DNA of 64,000 nucleotides from Clostridium sp. (GTDB lineage: Bacteria; Bacillota; Clostridia; Clostridiales; Clostridiaceae): the NCBI RefSeq assembly GCF_018372875.1, contig NZ_JAHAIF010000001.1, positions 1 through 64,000 on the forward strand, read 5' to 3'. Shown in pieces: positions 1 through 8,377 of this stretch; positions within the stretch are counted from its first letter, which is position 1; the number at the start of each line of letters is the position of its first letter. Under the pieces are notes generated by a model. That model was given only the letters and a program-made list of their open reading frames with translations. It was not told the origin of the DNA and ran no database searches. Both the position numbers and the translations under genes were made by a program.

Positions 1-7
1 AGAAATT

Positions 8-38
8 AAGCATAGGATTTTGAGAATCCTATGCTTTT
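8..38 (+). terminator. Rho-independent terminator
   Basis: A perfect 12-bp stem (8-19 with 25-36) closes a 5-nt loop and is followed by T4 and a GT-rich stretch. It probably ends a plus-strand gene that lies before the window. Confidence 0.75.
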
Positions 39-74
39 GGGGTTTTACTTACAATTAAGTTTCCCGAAGGGAGC

Positions 75-94
75 GTGGCGCAGCCACTTTTTTT
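75..94 (+). terminator. possible terminator hairpin
   Basis: The inverted repeat GTGGC-gca-GCCAC (75-87) runs directly into a T7 tract. The stem is short but GC-rich, and it could back up the terminator just upstream. Confidence 0.5.
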
Positions 95-310
95 ATTTTG
101 TCTAAGGTTATGCTTAATAATAATGTGTATATTTGTTTTTATATTAAAAGAGATAATAAAAAAATTTAATGAATTACCAGTAAACAGGTCAATATATTCA
201 TTTAAACTCAATTACGCTTATATATTCTTCTAAAACTTTTTAGTTTCTACTCACCGCTAAAAGCTATTTAGAACCATATCTGCAGCAGATAGGATTCAAA
301 ATACAATAAA

Positions 311-340
311 TAATAAGACTCGCTTATGCGAGTCTTATTA
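311..340 (-). terminator. terminator of the AhpF-like reductase gene
   Basis: A perfect 13-bp stem (311-323 with 328-340) has a 4-nt loop. It overlaps the stop codon of the minus-strand reductase gene. A/T-rich flanks on both sides make it potentially bidirectional. Confidence 0.7.
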
Positions 341-2011
341 TTTATTTATTAGATTTATTATTTCATCTATTTTTTTAGCCCCAAAGTATACATCTTTATT
401 ATTTACTATTATAGCTGGTACGCTCATAAGTTTATATTTAGTTTTTATTTCATCAAAGTTTGCTAAATCCAACATTTCTGCCTCTACATTAGGATTTTCG
501 ATTGCTATTCTTTGAGCAGATGCAACGACATCTGGACAAAGATGACAAGAAAGTGAAACACATACCTTAAGATTGATTTTATTATTAATGTTTTTTATAG
601 CCTTTAAATTTGTAGGATCAATTGCTTGACCAGGTCCTGATAAATTATATATAGCTAATATAAATGAATTTAATTCGTGACCACCAGGAACACCGTGGAA
701 TTTAACACCACTATAATTTCTATCTTTATCTAATAATCCTACTACTGGATATTTATCAGCATTTATTTTTTCTTCGATTGACTTAGTATTACCTTTTATA
801 TAAACTTCAGCTTTTAGTTTTTCACCTAAGTCAGCCATATCAAGAACTAAATCTCTAAGCTCAATTGACTTACTATTATTAGGATCTACTATAGTTATAA
901 GAGTAACTTCATTTTGCATTTTTGATAATATAGAAGATAATTGGTTTCTTAAAGAATCATTTAATAAATGGCTTCTTCCTGATGAAGATGGCTTTAAAAT
1001 TTCTTTTTTAGGTTCTTCTTTTTGGGGCAAAATTTTTTCTTTGGTAGGTTCATCAATTATCCCTAAACGTTCTTTTTCTTCCGCAATATATTTTTCAGCA
1101 TCAGTAGCAGCAATAGCGCCATCAGCTACAGCAGTAACAACTTGTCTTAATGCTTTAGGTCTTAAGTCACCAGCTGCATATATACCATTAATATTAGTTT
1201 TCATATTATCATCAGTTAATATATATCCAAAGTTATCTAAATTAACAACATTTTTAAATATTGAAGTTTGAGGAACATATCCAGCAAAAATGAATATTCC
1301 AAAAGTTCCATCTTCCTTTGGTGGATGATATTCTGATTTTTCTCCAGTTACATTATTAATTAATTTAACTGAACGTAGTAAATCATCACCAACTGCCTCT
1401 ATAACTTCAGTGTTAAATTTAACATGAATTTTAGGATGGGATTTAACCTTATCTCCAATAGTTTTTGCACAAGTAAATTCAGGTTCTCTAGCTATTATAG
1501 TAACTTTCTTAGCAAATCTAGTTAGATAAATAGCTTCTTCACAAGCAGCAAATCCAGCACCTATAACCAGAACTTCAAGCCCTTTAAAGAACTCACCATC
1601 ACAAGTAGCACAGTAAGCTACACCTCTTCCTCCAAATTCTTCTTCACCAGGGAAACCAAGTTTTCTTGGACTAGCTCCTGTTGCTATAATAACACTTCTA
1701 CTTTGGATTTCCCCTATATTAGTTTTTAAAATTTTTACTTCTCCTGAGAAATCTACATCAGTAACTTCAGCTCTTTGAAATTTAACACCAAAGTCTTCAG
1801 CTTGCATTCTCATTTCTTCCATTAGTTCATCTCCAGAAGTTTTTCTGAGAGCAGGGTAGTTTACTATTTCAGAGGTTTTAGTTATTTGTCCTCCTGGTTG
1901 CCCTTTTTCTAATATCAATGTATTTAACTTTGCCCTACCTGCATATATACTAGCAGAAAGTCCGGCTGGACCAGCCCCTATAACGACTAAATCATATATT
2001 TTATTATTCAT
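338..2011 (-). CDS. AhpF-like flavin disulfide reductase, domain-permuted
   Basis: The product has 557 residues. Residues 1 to about 310 are a thioredoxin-reductase-type module: FAD-binding GAGPAGL near 13-18, redox CATC at 134-137 and a second nucleotide-binding GAGFAA near 151. After a lysine/glutamate-rich linker (about 311-350), residues 350-557 form a tandem thioredoxin-fold domain like the N-terminal domain of AhpF, with the signature GVPGGHE near 440-446 and redox CHLC at 489-492. In classical AhpF that domain comes first, so the order here is swapped. The expected role is NAD(P)H-driven reduction of the AhpC encoded just upstream. The start is supported by GGGAGG 9 nt before the ATG. 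Confidence 0.9.
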   Translation of the reverse strand: MNNKIYDLVVIGAGPAGLSASIYAGRAKLNTLILEKGQPGGQITKTSEIVNYPALRKTSGDELMEEMRMQAEDFGVKFQRAEVTDVDFSGEVKILKTNIGEIQSRSVIIATGASPRKLGFPGEEEFGGRGVAYCATCDGEFFKGLEVLVIGAGFAACEEAIYLTRFAKKVTIIAREPEFTCAKTIGDKVKSHPKIHVKFNTEVIEAVGDDLLRSVKLINNVTGEKSEYHPPKEDGTFGIFIFAGYVPQTSIFKNVVNLDNFGYILTDDNMKTNINGIYAAGDLRPKALRQVVTAVADGAIAATDAEKYIAEEKERLGIIDEPTKEKILPQKEEPKKEILKPSSSGRSHLLNDSLRNQLSSILSKMQNEVTLITIVDPNNSKSIELRDLVLDMADLGEKLKAEVYIKGNTKSIEEKINADKYPVVGLLDKDRNYSGVKFHGVPGGHELNSFILAIYNLSGPGQAIDPTNLKAIKNINNKINLKVCVSLSCHLCPDVVASAQRIAIENPNVEAEMLDLANFDEIKTKYKLMSVPAIIVNNKDVYFGAKKIDEIINLINK

Positions 2012-2080
2012 ATTAAAATCCTCCCTTTCAAAAAATATTTAAAACTTTTTTATAAAAAATCTTAAATATTTTTTGAAATA

Positions 2081-2107
2081 AAAGCGTGGCTCAATTAGCC
2101 ACGCTTT
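2081..2107. terminator. intercistronic hairpin between ahpC and the reductase gene
   Basis: A perfect 11-bp stem (2081-2091 with 2097-2107) has a 5-nt loop. On the minus strand it is followed by TTTTATTT. It sits between the stop of ahpC and the start of the reductase, so it could end or attenuate read-through and let AhpC be made in excess. Confidence 0.6.
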
Positions 2108-2118
2108 AGTTAAAAGAA

Positions 2119-2682
2119 TTATAGCTTGCCTACTAAATCTAAGCTTGGTACTAAAGTTTCAGCACCTGGAGTCCACTTAGCTGGGCATACTTGGTCACCA
2201 TGTTCGGCCACGAATTGAGCAGCTTGAACTTTTCTTAATAATTCTTCTGCATTTCTTCCGATTCCTAAATCATGTACTTCATAAGCTTTAATTTCTCCTT
2301 CTGGATTAACAATGAAAGTTCCTCTTAAAGCTAAACCTTCTTCTTCAATCATGACTTCAAATCCTCTAGAAAGAGTTCCAGTTGGATCCCCTAACATTGG
2401 ATATTGAATTTTAGCTATTGTTTCTGAAGCATCAGCCCATGCTTTGTGTACAAAATGAGTATCAGTAGATACTGAGTAAACTTCACATCCAATTTCTTGG
2501 AAGTTTTCATAGTTATCAGCTAAGTCACCTAATTCAGTTGGACAAACAAAAGTGAAGTCTGCTGGATAAAAGAAGAATACTCCCCACTTACCTTTAACAT
2601 CTGAAGATGTTACTTCCTTAAAATCTCCGTTATGATATGCTTGAACTTTAAATTCTGGTATTTGTTTTCCGATTAAAGACAT
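2119..2682 (-). CDS. ahpC: alkyl hydroperoxide reductase C (2-Cys peroxiredoxin)
   Basis: The 187-residue product is the usual length for AhpC. The peroxidatic cysteine is C47 in FTFVCPTE and the resolving cysteine is C166 in DQVCPAKW, so this is a typical 2-Cys peroxiredoxin of the AhpC/Prx1 class. It reduces H2O2 and organic peroxides in the cytoplasm and would be recycled by the AhpF-like protein encoded downstream. The ATG has a strong AGGAGG 8 nt upstream. A sigma-A-type promoter and Fur/PerR-like palindromes lie within 95 bp upstream, which suggests induction by peroxide or iron limitation. Confidence 0.97.
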   Translation of the reverse strand: MSLIGKQIPEFKVQAYHNGDFKEVTSSDVKGKWGVFFFYPADFTFVCPTELGDLADNYENFQEIGCEVYSVSTDTHFVHKAWADASETIAKIQYPMLGDPTGTLSRGFEVMIEEEGLALRGTFIVNPEGEIKAYEVHDLGIGRNAEELLRKVQAAQFVAEHGDQVCPAKWTPGAETLVPSLDLVGKL

Positions 2683-2714
2683 AATCTAAATCCTCCTAAA
2701 AATATATTTTTGCT

Positions 2715-2731
2715 TTGATAATTATTATCAA
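2715..2731. promoter_or_regulatory. Fur/PerR-type operator
   Basis: An 8-1-8 perfect palindrome has the core TGATAAT-T-ATTATCA, identical to the 7-1-7 Fur consensus and two substitutions per arm-pair away from the PerR box TTATAAT-n-ATTATAA. It lies just downstream of the expected ahpC transcription start. Given its targets, PerR is the likelier regulator, but the sequence itself reads as a Fur box. Confidence 0.7.
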
Positions 2732-2742
2732 TTACTTATGTA

Positions 2743-2759
2743 TTAATAATAATTATTAA
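2743..2759. promoter_or_regulatory. second Fur/PerR-like palindrome over the -10
   Basis: A second 8-1-8 palindrome, TTAATAAT-A-ATTATTAA, overlaps the ahpC -10 hexamer. Its centre is 28 bp from the first one. Its AT-only make-up gives some chance similarity, but placement on the -10 fits a repressor site. Confidence 0.5.
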
Positions 2760-2774
2760 TTAGTAATTTGTCAA
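2746..2774 (-). promoter_or_regulatory. ahpC promoter
   Basis: Read on the minus strand, this is TTGACA (2774-2769), a 17-bp spacer, then TATTAT (2751-2746). It is a near-consensus housekeeping promoter about 65 bp before the ahpC ATG. Confidence 0.75.
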
Positions 2775-2895
2775 CATATTTTAGTAAAAAATAATTATTA
2801 TTAGTTAATAAAATTATATTTACCTATATATAGGCAAATTAAATTTTATATGATAAAATAGATAATAATTATTAAATAATAAAGGAGATTGAAAT

Positions 2896-3249
2896 ATGAG
2901 TATGATTTTTATAGAATATCCAAAGTGTACAACATGTATAAAGGCAAAAAAATTCTTAAAAGAAAACAATGTAGAATTCATTGATAGACATATAGTAGAA
3001 GATAATCCTAGCAAAGAAGAGTTATTAAAGTGGATGGATATGAGTAGTTTAGAAACTAAAAAGTTTTTTAATACTTCAGGAAAACTATATAAAGAAATGA
3101 ATTTAAAAGATAAGGTTAAGAACATTACAAAGGAAGAAGCTGCAGAGTTATTATCAACAAATGGTATGTTAGTAAAGAGACCTATTCTTATAAAGGGTGA
3201 TAAGGTGCTTGTTGGTTTTAAGGAAGATTTATATAGGGAAATGCTATAG
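2896..3249 (+). CDS. ArsC/Spx-family glutaredoxin-fold protein
   Basis: The 117-residue protein has the ArsC/Spx/YusI fold. Its N-terminus carries a redox CTTC motif (C11 and C14) after a beta strand, and a conserved K-R-P-I-L stretch lies near residues 93-98. Members either reduce arsenate or other small oxidants with thiols, or (Spx, MgsR) bind RNA polymerase alpha. The divergence from ahpC and the tight linkage to yaaA favour a role in oxidative stress rather than arsenate resistance, and no ars genes are near. The start has AAAGGAG 8 nt upstream. The upstream DNA contains further AT-rich dyads, such as the one at 2861-2874. Confidence 0.8.
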   Translation: MSMIFIEYPKCTTCIKAKKFLKENNVEFIDRHIVEDNPSKEELLKWMDMSSLETKKFFNTSGKLYKEMNLKDKVKNITKEEAAELLSTNGMLVKRPILIKGDKVLVGFKEDLYREML

Positions 3250-3257
3250 GTGAAAAT

Positions 3258-4025
3258 ATGCTAATGATTTTATCTCCAGCCAAAACTATAAATACAAAGA
3301 TTAATAATATAGAAACTCCTAATAAGAAATGGGCTTTTGAAGAGGATACTAAAGAGTTAGTTTCTATACTAAAGGAATTTTCATTAGATGAATTATGTTC
3401 ATTAATGAAAATATCAGATAAATTAGGAATATTGAATTATGATAGATATAGAAATTTTTATAATGAAGATACTAAAGAATATACAGCTATTCTTGCCTTT
3501 AAAGGGGAAGCCTATAGAGGTATAGGTGCAGAAGATTTCTCAGAAGAAGATTTTATTCATTCCAATAGTGTACTAAGAATACTATCAGGATTATATGGGG
3601 TTATTGAACCGTTAGATAGAATTAAAGAATATAGATTAGAAATGGGTACAAAGCTTAGAAATAATAGGGGCAATGATCTTTATGAATTCTGGGGAGATAA
3701 GGTTACTGTTAAGATTATGGAAGCAATAGATGCATCACCAGGAGACAAGGTACTAGTAAACTTAGCTTCAAAAGAATATAGTAGTGTTTTGAATATGTCT
3801 ATGATAAATGAAAAATATAGAATAGTAGATATTAATTTTTTAGAGTATAAAGATGGAAAACATAAGATGGTTAGCATGTATGCAAAAAAGGCAAGAGGAA
3901 TGATGGCCAGATATATTATTCAAAATAAAATTAATACAGTAGAAGAAGTTAAAGATTTTGATTTAGATGGATATACTTATAATGAGGTTTTATCTAAAGA
4001 AAATGAATTAGTATTTACTAGATAG
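3258..4025 (+). CDS. yaaA: peroxide stress protein YaaA
   Basis: The 255-residue YaaA/DUF328 protein begins with the family hallmark LMILSPAKT near its N-terminus and contains FKGEAYRG near residues 85-92. In E. coli YaaA is induced by H2O2 and lowers unincorporated intracellular iron, limiting Fenton damage. It follows the ArsC/Spx-like gene by 8 bp, so they share a transcript. Together with ahpC across the divergent promoter, this looks like one peroxide regulon. Confidence 0.93.
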   Translation: MLMILSPAKTINTKINNIETPNKKWAFEEDTKELVSILKEFSLDELCSLMKISDKLGILNYDRYRNFYNEDTKEYTAILAFKGEAYRGIGAEDFSEEDFIHSNSVLRILSGLYGVIEPLDRIKEYRLEMGTKLRNNRGNDLYEFWGDKVTVKIMEAIDASPGDKVLVNLASKEYSSVLNMSMINEKYRIVDINFLEYKDGKHKMVSMYAKKARGMMARYIIQNKINTVEEVKDFDLDGYTYNEVLSKENELVFTR

Positions 4026-4037
4026 AGAGGTGAAGAT

Positions 4038-4424
4038 ATGAGCAGACCTTGTATAATTATTTGTAACTTTAATGATAAAGAAGTAAAGCTTTTAAAAACC
4101 TATGGAAGTATGATGGGACTTAAGGATCAGATAAGAGTTAACTGGACCAATGGAAATACTTTAATAAAAGATATTTTAGAAGATAATATTTCTTCAGAAT
4201 GTGAAGAAGAAATAAGAGATAGAGCAATTATCTTTAATGATTTACCTAACATGAAGGTAAGTATGTTTATAGATAATATGAAAAAAATGAGAATTGCTCC
4301 TGCTATGAAGGCTATTGTAACAGACACATCAATAAATTGGACTTTATCTCATTTATTAAAGAACCTTATAGAAGAAAGAAAGGCTGAAAGGCAAGGAAGA
4401 GAAGCAAAACACGTAGAGGAATAG
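4038..4424 (+). CDS. DUF3783-type protein
   Basis: This is a 128-residue soluble protein with no signal peptide or membrane segment. It resembles the clostridial DUF3783 family of unknown function, whose members carry a short C-terminal domain about reacting to local 'threshold' residues; here the region around 60-105 and the charged tail (ERKAERQGREAK) match in style. It lies 12 bp after yaaA with AGAGGTG as its ribosome binding site, so it is the third gene of the stress operon. The function is unknown and the family assignment is tentative. Confidence 0.65.
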   Translation: MSRPCIIICNFNDKEVKLLKTYGSMMGLKDQIRVNWTNGNTLIKDILEDNISSECEEEIRDRAIIFNDLPNMKVSMFIDNMKKMRIAPAMKAIVTDTSINWTLSHLLKNLIEERKAERQGREAKHVEE

Positions 4425-4432
4425 TAAGATAT

Positions 4433-4475
4433 AGGACTAGTTTGAAATTATAATAATTTTTAACTAGTCCTTTTT
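4433..4475 (+). terminator. terminator of the arsC-like/yaaA operon
   Basis: A 10-bp stem (4433-4442 with 4462-4471) with a 19-nt loop is followed by T5. It ends the plus-strand operon and sits just before the convergent rpiR gene. Confidence 0.75.
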
Positions 4476-4482
4476 CTTCACA

Positions 4483-5283
4483 TTATGAATTTATTATGGC
4501 ATCTATAGTTATTTGCATTTTTTCTTCTAAGTTTTTATCTTCTAATAATACAGTAGATATTAAATCTAAAAGATACATAGTAGAAAACTGAGAGTTTATA
4601 AACTTATGTCTACCTATGAAACGAGTATTATAAACTTTTAATATTATATCCGAATAGACTGTTACTGAACTTTCAGCAAAGCTTGTTATACAAGCAGTTT
4701 TAGCACCATTTCTTTTAGAAACCTTTAAAGCATTTACAACCTCTTTTGTTTCACCTGATATAGATAATCCTATAACAAGGTCTTCTGAGGATGCTATTGA
4801 ACTATTAATAATCATCATATGAGAGTCTGAGATACAATGTATATTAAAGCCCATTCTTATTAATCTTTGCATCATTTCAGTAGCTGTTAAACCAGAGCTA
4901 CCAACTCCATAAAGATATATTTTATTAGCCTTTTTTATTTCTTCAACTATATTAAATATAGCAGATTTATCTATAATTGAATTTGTTCTTTCAATTACTT
5001 CATTGTAATGGCTATAGACACTTGAAAAGATATTATCACTATCAATAGGTTCGCTATCATTAGTAATTAAATTAATCTGCATTTTCATTTCAACAAAGCT
5101 ATCGCAGCCAATTTTTTTAGAAAATCTAGTAATAGTAGCACCAGAAGTGCCTATTATTTTAGCTAATTCTGTTATATTTATATTTTTAATCATCTCAGGT
5201 TGATTTAAGATATAATCAGCAATAGCTTTTTCTTTATCTGAAAAGTTATTATATTTTTGTTGTATCTCGCATATAATGTTCAA
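4483..5283 (-). CDS. RpiR/MurR-family sugar-phosphate regulator
   Basis: The product has 266 residues. An N-terminal helix-turn-helix (about 1-75, with the typical ITELAKIIGTSGATITRFSKK-like pattern) is followed by a SIS sugar-phosphate isomerase fold (about 105-245; YGVGSSG near 142 and SISGETKEV near 195). Family members sense phosphosugars and control amino-sugar or pentose genes. It lies downstream of nanE and the PTS gene on the same strand but after a terminator, so it is probably separately transcribed. It is the obvious regulator of that pair, with ManNAc-6-P or GlcNAc-6-P as the likely ligand (inference). Confidence 0.9.
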   Translation of the reverse strand: MNIICEIQQKYNNFSDKEKAIADYILNQPEMIKNINITELAKIIGTSGATITRFSKKIGCDSFVEMKMQINLITNDSEPIDSDNIFSSVYSHYNEVIERTNSIIDKSAIFNIVEEIKKANKIYLYGVGSSGLTATEMMQRLIRMGFNIHCISDSHMMIINSSIASSEDLVIGLSISGETKEVVNALKVSKRNGAKTACITSFAESSVTVYSDIILKVYNTRFIGRHKFINSQFSTMYLLDLISTVLLEDKNLEEKMQITIDAIINS

Positions 5284-5346
5284 TTAAAAACCTCCATAAT
5301 ACAGTGATATATTTAATGATACCATAATTCTTTTTTTTATAAAATA

Positions 5347-5376
5347 AGAGATAGGGACTTAATAGTCTCTATCTCT
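5347..5376 (-). terminator. terminator after nanE
   Basis: A 13-bp stem with one G-T pair (5347-5359 with 5364-5376) and a 4-nt loop is followed on the minus strand by TTATTTTAT. It separates the PTS-nanE transcript from rpiR. Confidence 0.65.
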
Positions 5377-5390
5377 TTGTTATGAGTATT

Positions 5391-6035
5391 CTATAATGCT
5401 TTTTGAATTTCTTCACTAAATTTCTTTGCTATAAGTTGGGGTCTAGTAATAGCTCCACCAACGACTACTGAATAAGCACCCATTGCTAAGGCTTTTCTAG
5501 CTTTTTCAGGAGTATCAAAATTACCCTCTGCTATAACTGGAACCTTACAGTTCTCAATTAGTGTAGAAAGAACTTGGAAGTTATTCATACCCTTAGATTG
5601 TTCAGTATATCCAATTAATGTTGTTCCTACAAAATGGAAGCCTAATTTTTCGGCTCTTAAACCTTCTTCAACAGTTGAAATATCAGCCATAAATTTTTGG
5701 CTTGGATACTTAGCTATAACTTCTTTAAGGAAATTTTCATCTTGATTTATAGTTGCATCTAAAGCTACTACATCTATACCTTCTTTGACTAAAGCATCAA
5801 CTTCCTTCATTGTAGGAGTAATATATGGAATCATATTATCATAATCCTGTTTTATTATTCCGATGATTGGTAGATCAACTTCTGCTTTTATTGCTTGAAT
5901 ATCGGTTATAGTGTTAGCACGTATACCAATTGCTCCACCTTCTTTAGCTGCTAAAGCCATTCTACCCATTATGAAGGAGCTATGTAGTGGTTCATTTGGT
6001 AGTGCTTGACATGATACGATTAATCCTTTGTTCAT
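5391..6035 (-). CDS. nanE: N-acetylmannosamine-6-phosphate 2-epimerase
   Basis: This TIM-barrel enzyme converts ManNAc-6-P to GlcNAc-6-P. It shows the catalytic lysine in IGIIKQDY, the [10 protein letters not shown] strand, and [14 protein letters not shown] followed by the phosphate-binding VVGGAITRP near the C-terminus. A frame is open from a GTG at 6044, but that codon sits inside the AAGGAGTG ribosome binding site. The ATG at 6033-6035, 8 nt past AAGGAG, is the better start and gives 214 residues. It follows the PTS gene by 19 bp. No nanA, nagA or nagB is present in the window. Confidence 0.95.
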   Translation of the reverse strand: MNKGLIVSCQALPNEPLHSSFIMGRMALAAKEGGAIGIRANTITDIQAIKAEVDLPIIGIIKQDYDNMIPYITPTMKEVDALVKEGIDVVALDATINQDENFLKEVIAKYPSQKFMADISTVEEGLRAEKLGFHFVGTTLIGYTEQSKGMNNFQVLSTLIENCKVPVIAEGNFDTPEKARKALAMGAYSVVVGGAITRPQLIAKKFSEEIQKAL

Positions 6036-6054
6036 TACTTTCACTCCTTATAAA

Positions 6055-7545
6055 TTATTCTTTATCGATTATTTCATTAATTTTTTGTTTTAGAGGATCT
6101 GCTTTTGCTCCAAATATAGCTTGGATTCCACCTTTAACTTCAAGGACAGCAGTAGCCCCTAGAGCTTTTATCTTATCTTTATCTACTTTACTTACATCTT
6201 TTACGGCTACTCTTAATCTTGTAATACAAGCATCAACATCATCTAAGTTTTCTTTTCCACCTAGTGCAGCTAAGATTTCAGCAGCAGTTTCGCTCATAGA
6301 ATCTTTAGTAATAACTTTAACTTCCTCACCGTCGGATTCTCTACCTGGAGTAGGAACATTGAATTTAGTTATTAAGAATCTAAATGTTACGTAGTATAAT
6401 ACGGCCCATGCAATACCTATTAATATTACATAAATCCAGTTTGTTTTTTCGTTACCTTGTAATACGCCAAATAGTGAGAAGTCAATTAATCCACCAGAGA
6501 ATGTATTACCAATTGATACATTTAATATATCTGATAAGAAGAATGATAATCCATCGAAGAAAGCATGCACTACATATAGCCAAGGAGCTACGAATAAGAA
6601 CATGAATTCAATTGGTTCTGTAATACCAGTTACAAATGATGTAATTGCAGCACCTAAGAATAAACCAGCAACAGCCTTTCTCTTATTCTTTGGAACACAA
6701 TGATACATTGCTAAACAAGCAGCTGGTAGACCAAACATCATTGTTGCAAAACGTCCAGCAAAGAATCTAGTACCTTCAGTAAATAAACCTACGTGATTTG
6801 GGTCAGCTAACTCAGCAAAGAATATGTTTTGTGCACCAGTTACAGTTTGTCCAGCAACTTGAGCAACTCCACCTAATTCTGTATACCAGAATAATGGGTA
6901 AATCATGTGATGTAATCCAACAGCACCAGTTAATCTTAATAGGAATCCATAAAGGAAAGTTCCTATAGGACCTAAGTTAGCAATACCATTTCCAGCGCTA
7001 ACTAACCAACCTTGGAAAGTAGGCCAGATTAGGAAGAAGATTGCACCAACACCAATGGCTGCAAATGAAGAAACTATTGGAACAAATCTTGATCCACCAA
7101 AGAATCCTAATACTGCAGGTAATTGAATGTTATGATATCTATTATGTAGATATGCAACTAATGAACCTATAACTATGGAACCAACAACCCCTGTATCGAT
7201 TGATTCAACAGCAGGGTTGAAAGCACCAATCATTCCTTTAATAGAGGCATTCATTACAAGGAATGCAACAGCACCAGCTAGTGCGGCAGTACCTTTATCT
7301 TTCTTAGCAAGTCCAACTGAAAGACCAATACACATTATAAGTGCTAAGTTACCGAATACTACGTCTCCAGCAGATGACATTATTTTAAATATACCTTGTA
7401 ACCAAGGAATATCTAAGAACGGATAAGCTTGTACAGTGTTAGGATTTGATAGTGCACCACCAATTCCAAGTAATAAACCAGCTGCAGGTAATATTGCAAT
7501 TGGCAACATAAATGATTTTCCGATTTTTTGAAGTTGTTTAAACAT
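6055..7545 (-). CDS. PTS EIICB, glucose/GlcNAc family, probable amino-sugar transporter
   Basis: The 496-residue fused permease starts at MFKQLQKIG, with AAAGGAGGATGTT directly before the ATG at 7545; the longer open frame reaching 7632 lies inside the promoter. Residues 1 to about 390 are a multi-spanning EIIC of the glucose/GlcNAc/maltose class (GLHHMIYPLFWYTELGG, GITEPIEFMF). Residues about 425-496 are EIIB, with the phosphocysteine in DACITRLRV. There is no EIIA domain, so it must borrow one. Linkage to nanE suggests import of ManNAc (or GlcNAc) as the 6-phosphate. Family membership is firm, but the substrate is inferred from context. Confidence 0.88.
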   Translation of the reverse strand: MFKQLQKIGKSFMLPIAILPAAGLLLGIGGALSNPNTVQAYPFLDIPWLQGIFKIMSSAGDVVFGNLALIMCIGLSVGLAKKDKGTAALAGAVAFLVMNASIKGMIGAFNPAVESIDTGVVGSIVIGSLVAYLHNRYHNIQLPAVLGFFGGSRFVPIVSSFAAIGVGAIFFLIWPTFQGWLVSAGNGIANLGPIGTFLYGFLLRLTGAVGLHHMIYPLFWYTELGGVAQVAGQTVTGAQNIFFAELADPNHVGLFTEGTRFFAGRFATMMFGLPAACLAMYHCVPKNKRKAVAGLFLGAAITSFVTGITEPIEFMFLFVAPWLYVVHAFFDGLSFFLSDILNVSIGNTFSGGLIDFSLFGVLQGNEKTNWIYVILIGIAWAVLYYVTFRFLITKFNVPTPGRESDGEEVKVITKDSMSETAAEILAALGGKENLDDVDACITRLRVAVKDVSKVDKDKIKALGATAVLEVKGGIQAIFGAKADPLKQKINEIIDKE

Positions 7546-7622
7546 AACATCCTCCTTTATTTTATAAAAATTTTTTCGTGATTTCAATATCTGTAAAAAT
7601 ATTTTTCGCTGAATATGTTTAC

Positions 7623-7651
7623 AATATACCATGAAATTATTTTCGTTGCAA
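7623..7651 (-). promoter_or_regulatory. PTS-nanE promoter with operator in spacer
   Basis: On the minus strand this is TTGCAA (7651-7646), a 17-bp spacer, then TATATT (7628-7623) preceded by TGG (extended -10). The spacer contains the dyad GAAAATAATTTC (7633-7644), a shape typical of RpiR-family operators. A second A/T dyad, TAAAAATATTTTT (7594-7606), lies downstream near the start of the transcript. Confidence 0.65.
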
Positions 7652-7752
7652 TAGGAAAAGTGAAAAAAATTTTGAAAAGAATTCCTTCAATGTGATTTTT
7701 ATTATTAGCTACATTTTTGATAAATATACAAATATGTTTAATCTTAAAAAAA

Positions 7753-7777
7753 CTTGATTTCTTTATAAGAAACCAAG
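7753..7777 (-). terminator. terminator after the CotH remnant
   Basis: CTTG-a-TTTCTT pairs with AAGAAA-c-CAAG across a short loop. On the minus strand a T7 run follows. It is the surviving terminator of the decayed VTC/CotH locus. Confidence 0.65.
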
Positions 7778-7784
7778 CTTTTAA

Positions 7785-8340
7785 TTATGCCATATATTTT
7801 TTTCTTTTAAATTTATTAGCTTTTTGATCTATAATTAATTTTTCTAATAATGGGCTATCTGACAAGTTGGTGCTTGTAGGCTCATCAATAGGAAAATGTA
7901 TGGTAGATAAATCGCTACTTGTTCTTTTTGAACTAAGTTAGTTCCATTGTTTAAGTTTTTAATCATATCTATAATTTTTTGAAAATCATCATCTGTTATA
8001 GATGTAACTGCATTATCTTTAAGTCCAGAATAATTACTTTGAGTTTCTCCAGTGTATTTCAAATTTGTTCCTGTCCCTTCAGCTTTGTATAAATTTCCAT
8101 GGTCATAGCCATAATTTCTTTCTAGATAAGACTCTTGTAACCCTTCAATAGCCAGATATAGACCATAGTTATTATCATTAATAGTTATATTGGAGAAAGA
8201 GTTTTTTGGTGTAGTAACTCCCATAAACTCAAACAAGTCATAGGATAGGTATTCTTTTAAACTCTTTTAGTGGATTAGATAACATGTTTTGCCAGTTCTC
8301 GTCAGATATATTAATTTTAATATCAGCAACTTTTGTATTA
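7785..8340 (-). pseudogene. CotH-kinase family remnant
   Basis: Pieces of a CotH spore-coat-kinase-like protein can be read in order but in different frames. A start-proximal segment with DENWQNMLSNPLKE lies around 8280-8340. The middle YGLYLAIEG...NYGYDHGNLYKAEG is in the frame 7936-8236. A tail with FPIDEPTS and SDSPLLEKL ends at a stop at 7785-7787. Intact CotH proteins are several hundred residues longer and carry a conserved kinase core that is missing here. At least two frame changes and internal deletions are needed, so this gene is dead. Confidence 0.85.
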
Positions 8341-8377
8341 TCGAAAAGTAAGGTTGAATATTAGGCAGAACTTGCAT

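Larger units (their letters stand above)
1..337. other. gene-free edge region with hairpins
   Basis: No convincing coding sequence is visible. The stretch holds three hairpins, listed separately, and AT-rich filler. A 60-codon minus-strand frame (29-211) runs straight through two of the hairpins, has no ribosome binding site and looks like no protein, so I treat it as non-coding. Confidence 0.6.

Noticed and set aside
29..211. 60-codon minus-strand open frame near the left edge
   Set aside because: It crosses two hairpins, has no ribosome binding site and resembles no protein.
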